Shown here: positions 56,781-64,000 of the stretch, in pieces | How the letters are laid out: every line of letters starts with the position of its first letter | Numbering within the stretch: the first letter of the stretch is position 1 | NCBI GenBank assembly: GCA_014529385.2 | Contig: CM043967.1 | Span: 7,718,501 to 7,782,500, forward strand | Source: Adiantum capillus-veneris | Taxonomy: Eukaryota; Streptophyta; Polypodiopsida; Polypodiales; Pteridaceae | Length of the DNA: 64,000 nucleotides | Direction of reading: 5' to 3' | The notes under the pieces: generated by a model | Databases searched by the model: none | Seen by the model: the letters and a program-made list of their open reading frames with translations, nothing else | Told to the model about the DNA's origin: nothing | Position numbers and translations under genes: made by a program

Positions 56781-58033
56781 GACACTGAATTATTTCAAAG
56801 CATAACTGAGGAAGAGCCAGATCTAGAATGGCGGGAAGTGTATGATTTCCTTTAGCTAGGTAGATTCCCAGAAGATTGATCTCAAAACAAGAAAAAGGCA
56901 CTTATTATTCAAAGTCTAAAGTTCATCATTATTGATGGAGTGCTTTATAGATTGGGTACTGATGGTGTACTTCGGTGATGTGTGCCACTAAAGGGACGGA
57001 TGCAAGTTATCACTGAGGCACATAATGGCGATGCATGTGGACATTTTTTAGTAGATATCACATACAAGAAAATCCTTCAAGCAAGATTATGGTGGCAATT
57101 GATGATGGCTGATGTTAGAACTTTTTGCAAGACGTGTGATATATGCCAAAGGATGGGTAGACCTACAACAGCTGATATGACACCTCTCACTCCAGTTCTG
57201 CCACTGGGAGTTTTTATGAAATGGGGACTTGACTTCATGGGACCATTCAAGAAGGTATCTCCTAGAAAGAACAAGTATATCATTATGGCTACATGCTATG
57301 TTAGAAAATGGGTGGATGCTAGCACTTCCAGATAACACTACTAGGTCTACTGCCTTATTTATTTATGAGAATGTCATTTTCCACTATGGTTGTCCTATTG
57401 AAATAGTGTTAGATTAGGGAGCTCATTTCGTTAATGATACAATGGAAATCCTCATGGAGATTTTTTCAGCCAAACATAGAAAATTAATGTCATATTATCC
57501 CAGATGCAATGGCCAAGCTAAAAGCAGTAATAAAACTATCAAAACCATCCTCACTAAGATTGTTCAGAAGGGACCACATCAGTGGGATGCTAGACTTCAG
57601 ACAACATTATGGGCTTATCACACTACTTACAAAGTCACCACGTGAATGACTCCATTTAAACTTGTCTATGGAACATAAACAGTAGTGCCCATGGAATTTG
57701 TAAGTCCAAGTTTACGACTGGTAGTTGAGTATGCGATGGATTTTAATCAGAACCTAAAGCAATGATTGATGATCTACTAGAACTGGATGAGATTAGGGAG
57801 AGGGATTTATTGGAACAAGAAGTGGTGCAACAAGAAGGAAGAATTGGCATGACAGTAGAATCAAAGTCACAGAGTTCCAAAGAGGTGACTTAGTATTGTT
57901 ATACCAGTCCAAACTGGGACAAAATAAGTAAAATTTGAAATAATGTTGGTCAAGGCCCTATGAGGTTGATTGGGTATTCTCAAACGGGACAGTGAGACTT
58001 AGAGATTTGTCGGGTCTACTATTGCCTAGAGTA
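56781..58033 (+). pseudogene. G2 integrase and polyprotein tail (5' of the copia insertion)
   Basis: EAHNGDACGHFLVDITYKKI and FCKTCDICQRMGRP make the H-H-C-C zinc finger. WGLDFMGPFKK gives the first catalytic aspartate, a stop-broken VLDxGAHF the second, and YYPRCNGQAKSSNKT has lysine where the catalytic glutamate belongs (AAA for GAA). The tail ends in TVRLRDLSGLLLPRV, the usual C-terminal pattern, exactly at the copia insertion; matching text resumes at 63,336. Confidence 0.8.
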
Positions 58034-58356
58034 TGTTGAGATGTCGAGCTCTACACCTTGAGCTGGCATCCACTACGGGTCTTGGCCGCTTACGGCATTT
58101 ACTCACTGGCGCGTTAGGTGACCGACACGGAGGATCTCTGCCAGTGATTCTACAGCTGGACTACACTTATAGTGCCAGCCTAGTACGCTTCTAGCGAGTT
58201 CACACTTAGTGACCGCATGTACATATGTGCTACTTTTCAGCTTTAGCACTTAGTCATTTTTGTACTCTCTTTTCTGAGAAGAAGAAGAAGAAGCTTTCCA
58301 TCTCTGTGTGCTTTGTGCTTGTCTTGTGTAGCTCTCTTGCATCCTCATTCTTTACA
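58034..58356 (+). repeat. 5' LTR of the young copia
   Basis: TGTTGAGATG...TCTTTACA, 323 bp, the same length as the 3' LTR. It is followed not by the primer site but by TGGT and a second copy of its last 68 bases (see next entry). Confidence 0.95.
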
Positions 58357-58432
58357 TGGTAGAAGCTTTCCATCTCTGTGTGCTTTGTGCTTGTCTTGTG
58401 TAGCTCTCTTGCATCCTCATTCTTTACATGGT
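58289..58432 (+). repeat. 72-bp tandem duplication across the LTR/primer-site junction
   Basis: The unit starting AGAAGCTTTCC and ending TTTACATGGT occurs at 58289-58360 and 58361-58432 with no visible difference. It comprises the last 68 bases of the LTR plus the first four bases of the primer site. The 3' LTR has only one copy, so the duplication arose at or after the last transposition. Confidence 0.95.
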
Positions 58433-58441
58433 ATCAAAGCC
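58429..58441 (+). other. Primer-binding site of the young copia
   Basis: TGGTATCAAAGCC follows the second copy of the LTR end and matches initiator-methionine tRNA type sites of plant copia elements. Confidence 0.9.
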
Positions 58442-58685
58442 TGGTGCAAGCAAGAGAGGCTAAGAGAGCAAGAGCATCACAATCCCTTCGTTCGCAATCG
58501 CACAAGTTTCTGAACAGGTCTCCAAAGTGCAGTATACAGAGATTTACTGTACAAGTACAGTGGTTGTGAAACGCTTGATTGTGGACACTCGTTGAGTGTA
58601 GAAAGCGTTACAGGAACCACGATAGTAGGTTCAGCAGATTTGCAGGTTTTTGCAGATTGCAGCTATTTTGTCTTGGTGCTTCAAG

Positions 58686-61600
58686 ATGTCTGACGGTTTC
58701 AGTCAGATTGTTACTGAGAAGCTTGAGAAAAATAACTACCCTGCATGGAAGTTCAGAATAACAAATTTCCTAAAAGGAAAAGGTTATTGGGACTATGTAG
58801 AAGGAGACAATGAAAAGGAACCAGAGATTCCCGAGGCAAATGCTACAGCAGAACAAAGGAAAGCTTTGAGGGACTGGCAACAAGGCCAGAGCAAAGTGAT
58901 GTATTGGCTTTCTATGAGCATCACAGATGGCATGATGGGCTATCTACAGGATGCTGAAACCCCCGCCATTGCATGGAGAAACTTAGGCAGAGTGTTCGAG
59001 GTGAACACCAAGGCCAGGAAGCTTCAACTAAAGTCGGAGCTAAATCAGGTTAAGAGGAATAACCTCTCCATCAATGATTATGCTTTGAAGATCAAGAGTA
59101 TCATTGAGGCTCTTGGATCTATTAAAGTCTCAGTGGAAGACGATGACATTGTCCGTGCATGCTTGGATGGTCTAGGAGATGAGTATGTACATTTTAGGTC
59201 TTCCATGAATACAAGAGACGACATCCCCGTGTTCCAAGATTTGATTTCTATGCTTATTCTTGAGGAGAAGAACCTTGACACATCTTCTTCTCATGGCAGA
59301 AATAATTCTGAACAGGCCTTCTATTCTAACTCCAACAGAGGTAGAGGTAGAGGTCGTGGTCGAGGCCCAAGGGGTTGCAGGGGCCAATTTCTGGAAGGTC
59401 AATCAAATCAAAACAATACAGGTGGCAGGGGAAACCAGTCTCAAGGCAGGGGGAGTCAAAGAGGTCGTGGTGCAGGATCAAGCAGGCAGCAACATACTCC
59501 AGATAGCAGAGAATGTTGGACTTGTGGTGAAAGAGGTCACATGTCACGTGACTGTCCAAAGGGAAAAGCAAGTAGAAAGAGAGAACAGAGCAACTATGCA
59601 TCTACTAGCAGAGATGCAGATGACAGCAAAAACGAGCGCATGTTTGTTATGCAGCATGTAATTAATACAATGACTGCAGAGAATTCCACCCAAGATGATG
59701 TTTGGTATGTAGATTCAGGTGCCTCTAATCACATGACGTCTCGTGGAGAGTGGTTTAGAGATATGCGCAAACCAGATGTGTCAGGCTATGTGCAGACAGG
59801 AGATGACACAGCTCACCTCATTGCTCATGTAGGGGACATACCTCTAAATACGAAGAGTGGGAAATCAAAGTACTTAGCAGATGTACTTCATGTCCCAAAC
59901 ATTACAAAGAATCTTGTTTCTGTTGGACAAATGGTTGAGCAGGGTTTGCAGGTTCGCTTCAATCCAAATGGCTGTTATGTAGAAGATTTCCAAAATGGCT
60001 GTAAGCTGATCACAGAGGGAAAATGTGTGGGCAGAATGTTTACGCTGAATGTAGACATGCCTGAGGTAAAAGCTGCATTATTTGCACAGGGCACAGGTGT
60101 TGTGGCTGATGTTGACATTTGGCACAAACGCATTGGCCATGTCAATGAGCAGAGATTGCCCAGCATGCAATCAAAACAGATTGTAAAAGGTTTGCCCAAA
60201 TTCAAGGTGGATGGTATGCATAAAGTGTGTGCAGCATGCCAGTTTGGAAAACAGTCAAAGGGCTCATTTCCACATGAGCGCAATGTATGTAAAAAGCCAC
60301 TTGAGGTGGTGCACACAGATGTTTGGGGTCCAACCGATACTGCAAGTATACATGGTTGCAGGTATTATGTCTCTTTCATTGATGACCATACAAGGAAAGT
60401 ATGGGTCTACTTCATGCGTAACAAAAGTGAAGTGTTTGGTCACTTTCAAGACTTCAAAGTCATGATTGAGAAGGAGACAGATATGCAAATCAAGACATTG
60501 AGGTCAGATGGAGGGGGAGAGTACTTCTCCAATGATTTTTCAGATTTTCTGCGAATGCATGGTATACACAGGCAGTTTACATGCAGATATACTCCACAGC
60601 AGAATGGGGTCGCAGAAAGGAAAAACAGGCACATTGCAGAGGTTGCACGTGCATTGATGAATGAGAAGAACATGCCTCATCATTTCTGGGCTGAAGCTGT
60701 AAATACAGCTGTGTACATTATGAACAGGACACCTACAGCTGCGGTGCATGATGTAACACCTGAGGAAAAGTTTACAGGTACAAAGCCTGATTTGGCACAC
60801 TTGAAAGTGTTTGGCTGCATAGCTTACGTGCATGTACCAGATGAGTTGCGTAGGAAATTGGATCCTAAAGCAGAGAAATGTATTCTTGTGGGATATTCCC
60901 TTGAATAAAAGGGGTATAGGTGCTACAATCCTACTACACGAGAATTACGAGTGAGCAGAGATGTAGTCTTGGATGAGATGAGCAGCTGGTACAGTAATGC
61001 ACATGGCACTATTGGGGCTGATGTAAAAGATGATGTGGTTGTACAAAATGTGAGGCCACAGTCACAGGTTTTGAGTGGACCACAAGAGTCCTCTTCTCGT
61101 GGCTCTGTTGAGAAACCATGGAATGGTAGACTACGTACGCAGGTTACTCCACCAACAGGTACAGGGAATGTATCACGAAAAGGAAAGGAAAAGGTTGATG
61201 AACCTCCCTTTATGGTTGATGCATCATCAGGTTTTTCACATGTAGACATGGATTCAGATGGTTCTGAACACAGTCTTGATGAGGAATTTGGAATTCCGGC
61301 TGTCAGGACACCTGGTGTAAGGAAAGTACAAGAAGATGCTAGAGGGCAAAGGAGTGACCCAGGACCGCGCAGATCTAATAGAGTCAGAAATCCAGTTCAG
61401 AAATTGACTTATGATGGGTATCTAGCGCATCACCAAGCCTACATGGCTAAGGTGATACAGGATGTGGAGCCCACATGTTTTGAGGATGCAGTTGGAAATG
61501 TGCATTGGGATGATGCAATGAATGAAGAGATGGCTGCATTGGAAGCAAATGACACATGGGAGTTGGTGCCATTGCCAAGTGGCAAGAAAGCTATTGGCTG

Positions 61601-63035
61601 TAAATGGGTGTATAAAACCAAGCATAAGGCTGATGGTAACATTGAGCGTCACAAGGCAAGGCTGGTCGCAAAGGGTTATGCACAGACGTATGGCATAGAC
61701 AATGAGGAGACCTTTTCTCCAGTGGCAAAGATGACGACAGTGAGAGCTGTCATAGCAGTGGCTGCATCTAGAGGATGGATTATGCATCAAATGGATGTAA
61801 AGAATGCCTTCTTGAATGGTGAGTTGCAAGAGGAAGTGTATATGGATCAGCCACCTGGTTATGTCGATCCAGGTTACCCAGATTATGTATGCAGACTTCT
61901 CAAAGCTTTGTATGGTTTGAAGCAGGGCTCTAGAGCATGGTATGACAGGATTACCAAGTATCTTGTCAGTATTGGTTTTAGGAGAGCTCATGCTGATCAT
62001 TCACTCTATGTACGTGAGAGTGATGTGGGGATTGTGGTCATTACCATATATGTAGATGACCTTATTATTGTTGGTGACAATGCTATGGAGATTGACCATG
62101 TGAAGGGTCTTCTCAAACAGGAGTTTGAAATGAAAGATTTAGGCGAGTTGCGCTACTTTCTTGGCATTGAAGTGATCAGGACTCCAGAGGGTGTATGGCT
62201 ATCACAGAGACAGTATGCTTTGGACATGTTGTCAAAGTATGGTATGGCTGATTGTAAGCCAATTTCTATTCCCTTGGATGTGAATGCAAAGCTGAGTGCA
62301 GAGAAGGGTGATGTTGTTGAGGATGTCAACATGTACAGGAAGATTGTGGGTAGTCTAATCTACTTGACTATCACGAGGCCAGACTTGAGCTACACAGTAG
62401 GCTTGGAGAGTCAGTTCATGCAACTTCCGAGGAAGCCACATTTGGATGGAGTACGACGCACACTTAGGTATGTGCAAGGTACTCTTGACTACGCATTGTT
62501 CTATGCAGCAGATGCACCATTAGCATTGTATGGGTATACAGATGCAGATTGGGCAGGTAGCATTGTTGATAGGAGATCTACGAGTGGCTTCATGTTCTCT
62601 TTTGGGAGTGCTGCTGTTAATTGGAGCAACAAAAAGCAGCCTACGGTTGCTTTATCGAGCACAGAGGCCGAGTACAGAGGTGCAGCAGTTGCGGCGTGCG
62701 AGGTAGCTTGGCTACGCACATTACTTGAGGACTTGGGAGTGCAGGTGGACCAGCAGATTTTCATCCATTGTGACAACCTCAGCAACATGCAGTTGGCTAG
62801 GAACCCAGTGTTCCATGCCAGGACCAAACACATAGAGGTCCATTACCACTATGTTCGAGAGCGAGTGTTGGCGGGCGACATCGACTTGGTCTACATCAGC
62901 ATAGAGGAGCAGATAGCGGATATCTTTACCAAGGCCCTCGGAGCTGAGAAGCTTCGACGTTTCCGGACTATGCTTGGACTCTGTGACATGCAGAGCTCGA
63001 GGGGGAGTGTTGAGATGTTGAGCTCTACACCTTGA
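58686..63035 (+). pseudogene. Copia gag-pol polyprotein with one in-frame TAA
   Basis: From the ATG at 58686 the frame spans 1449 codons with one stop (TAA, 60906-60908, codon 741). Domains with approximate residues: gag starting LEKNNYPAWKFRI (10-250); zinc knuckle CWTCGERGHMSRDCP (277-291); protease DSGASNHM (343); GAG-pre-integrase WHKRIGHVNEQRL; integrase with D545, D608 and E644 (D,D35E); RT with YVDD (1122-1125); RNase H with YTDADWAG (D1286) and STEAEYRG (E1327). The frame on both sides of the stop is in phase and conserved, so the TAA is a recent point mutation after YSLE. The last codons lie in the 3' LTR. ATG 58686 is preferred because the conserved gag starts ten codons later. Confidence 0.95.
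62999..63007 (+). other. Polypurine tract of the young copia
   Basis: GAGGGGGAG directly precedes the 3' LTR start TGTTGAG and lies within the coding frame. Confidence 0.9.
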
Positions 63036-63330
63036 GCTGGCATCCACTACGGGTCTTGGCCGCTTACGGCATTTACTCACTGGCGCGTTAGGTGACTGAC
63101 ACGGAGGATCTCTGCCAGTGATTCTACAGCTGGACTACACTTATAGTGCCAGCCTAGTACGCTTCTAGCGAGTTCACACTTAGTGACCGCATGTACATAT
63201 GTGCTACTTTTCAGCTTTAGCACTTAGTCATTTTTGTACTCTCTTTTCTGAGAAGAAGAAGAAGAAGCTTTCCATCTCTGTGTGCTTTGTGCTTGTCTTG
63301 TGTAGCTCTCTTGCATCCTCATTCTTTACA
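63008..63330 (+). repeat. 3' LTR of the young copia
   Basis: It is 323 bp and identical to the 5' LTR except for T instead of C at two CpG sites near positions 12 and 97 of the LTR. It is followed by the target duplication GAGTA. Confidence 0.97.
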
Positions 63331-63335
63331 GAGTA

Positions 63336-64000
63336 TACAATGGGGCCAAGATTAAGTTATATATTCCGAAACAGAGGAGGTCCTAGATGGACCAGAACCA
63401 AAGCTCAAACCAAAAAGAGAAGGGGAACTACTGGGCTTGTTCTATGTCAGTTCAGTTATGAAACCAGCTAAGGATCCAACACCAGTACCAATTTTAGCCT
63501 TTTTGTCTGAGTCAGTAGTTCCAACACCAGTGCGAATTCCAATCATCCGATCAATCCAACTAGGGAAAACTGACCCATTCATAGCATTGCCAGTCGCAAG
63601 TGGAAAATGTAGCAAATCTTGAAATGAATCTCATTAGTAATGATTAATCAGACAAGCCAATGCTTGTTTGACATGTCACAAGCATAGCGCATAGATCAAG
63701 GGCAGGCAACTAGTGGAGCATTCATCGCAATGATACATATAACTATGTGATAGGTTTGACCATCTATTGTTTACTTGAAGCCCCTAGTGCCACTTGCCTC
63801 TCAACCTACAGAGAAAGCTTCAAGTCCATAGATATCTGCATCTCCACCGTGTAGCCAAACTCCTTCAATAGTCACCATCGTCGACACACCACACTACTCT
63901 TTTCAATGACTCGTTTACGGCAAGGATAACAAGTAAGTCATCCTCAACTGACACCTCTTCATCTGAGTCATGCATGGGAGGAAAATCCAAGTTACAATGT
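63336..64000 (+). other. Continuation of G2 beyond the copia insertion
   Basis: Reading across the insertion joins the polyprotein tail ending LLLPRV to YNGAKIKLYIPKQRRS, after which stops accumulate. The remainder has proline-rich fragments and no recognisable domain. The G2 3' LTR is not identified in the window. Confidence 0.5.

Larger units (their letters stand above)
58034..63330 (+). mobile_element. Nearly intact Ty1/copia retrotransposon
   Basis: It has two LTRs of 323 bp differing at two C/T sites, a primer site, one long gag-pol reading frame broken by a single stop, and a polypurine tract, and is bounded by the 5-bp target duplication GAGTA (58029-58033 and 63331-63335). It lies inside G2. 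The total length of about 5.3 kb is typical. This is the youngest element in the window, and it may still be transcribed. Its lineage within copia was not determined. Confidence 0.97.
50041..64000 (+). mobile_element. Decayed Ty3/gypsy retrotransposon (element G2) with two insertions
   Basis: Gag (50.0-52.5 kb), protease (54.7 kb), RT/RNase H (55.7-56.7 kb), integrase (57.0-57.7 kb) and its tail (57.7-58.03 kb, continuing at 63,336) follow in Ty3 order. A solo LTR A separates gag from protease, and a complete copia lies in the pol C-terminus. The element was therefore in place before both. It has suffered stops, frameshifts, two tandem duplications and a deletion of the RT active site. Its protein style resembles G1. 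Its right end is outside the window. Confidence 0.8.

Noticed and set aside
61422-62000. Minus-strand frame of 192 codons inside the copia RT
   Set aside because: It is antisense to a well-conserved coding region with all RT motifs on the plus strand.

Overview
This window looks like nuclear DNA from a land plant with a large, repeat-dominated genome. It is AT-rich and has long CA, GA and CT microsatellites, homopolymers of 35 G and 50 C, and layer upon layer of LTR retrotransposons plus one DNA transposon. I see no intact single-copy host gene, no tRNA or rRNA gene and no CRISPR-like array. The species cannot be fixed from sequence alone. The Ty3 reverse transcriptases look unlike the commonest flowering-plant copies, so a fern, gymnosperm or other non-model lineage is possible, but this is a weak inference.

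Layout, left to right. Bases 1-2.3 kb hold the leader, primer-binding site and LTR of a minus-strand retroelement whose leader carries perfect 22-bp palindromes. Bases 2.4-8.06 kb are a decayed plus-strand Ty3/gypsy element with an extra retropepsin-like domain after the integrase. Bases ~8.08-16.2 kb are an ~8 kb DNA transposon with GC-rich terminal inverted repeats. It encodes a broken hAT-type transposase (plus strand) and, facing it, a RING-finger protein and a protein-kinase-like protein (minus strand), with a row of hairpins near its right end. Bases 16.2-19.3 kb are the 3' part of another LTR element. Bases 19.3-38.2 kb are a tangle of two LTR families, here called A and B, around a minus-strand chromovirus (28.5-38.2 kb) whose two flanking LTRs do not match. 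Bases 38.2-47.3 kb are mostly gene-free relics: a possible spliced gene fragment at 39.6-40.4 kb, pieces of Ty1/copia RNase H, and short LTRs. Bases 47.3-49.6 kb are a copia 5' end with gag. Bases ~50-64 kb are a second decayed Ty3 element, interrupted first by a solo LTR of family A (52.5-54.1 kb) and then by a nearly intact copia element (58,034-63,330) with a perfect GAGTA target duplication.

The copia element is the youngest insertion. Its LTRs differ at only two sites, both C/T at CpG, and one TAA codon interrupts its polyprotein. Everything else carries nonsense codons that are almost all one transition away from CAA, CAG, CGA or TGG, the signature expected of methylated, silenced transposons.

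The most unusual object is the 8-kb transposon. Its transposase would mobilise it through the terminal repeats, and the two convergent minus-strand genes (RING and kinase-like) look like cargo. They are named here from motifs read by eye, so profile searches are needed for confirmation. Also of interest are the hairpin array with a constant loop and changing stems, the duplication spanning the LTR/primer-site junction of the young copia, and the two retropepsin-like domains of the first Ty3 element.
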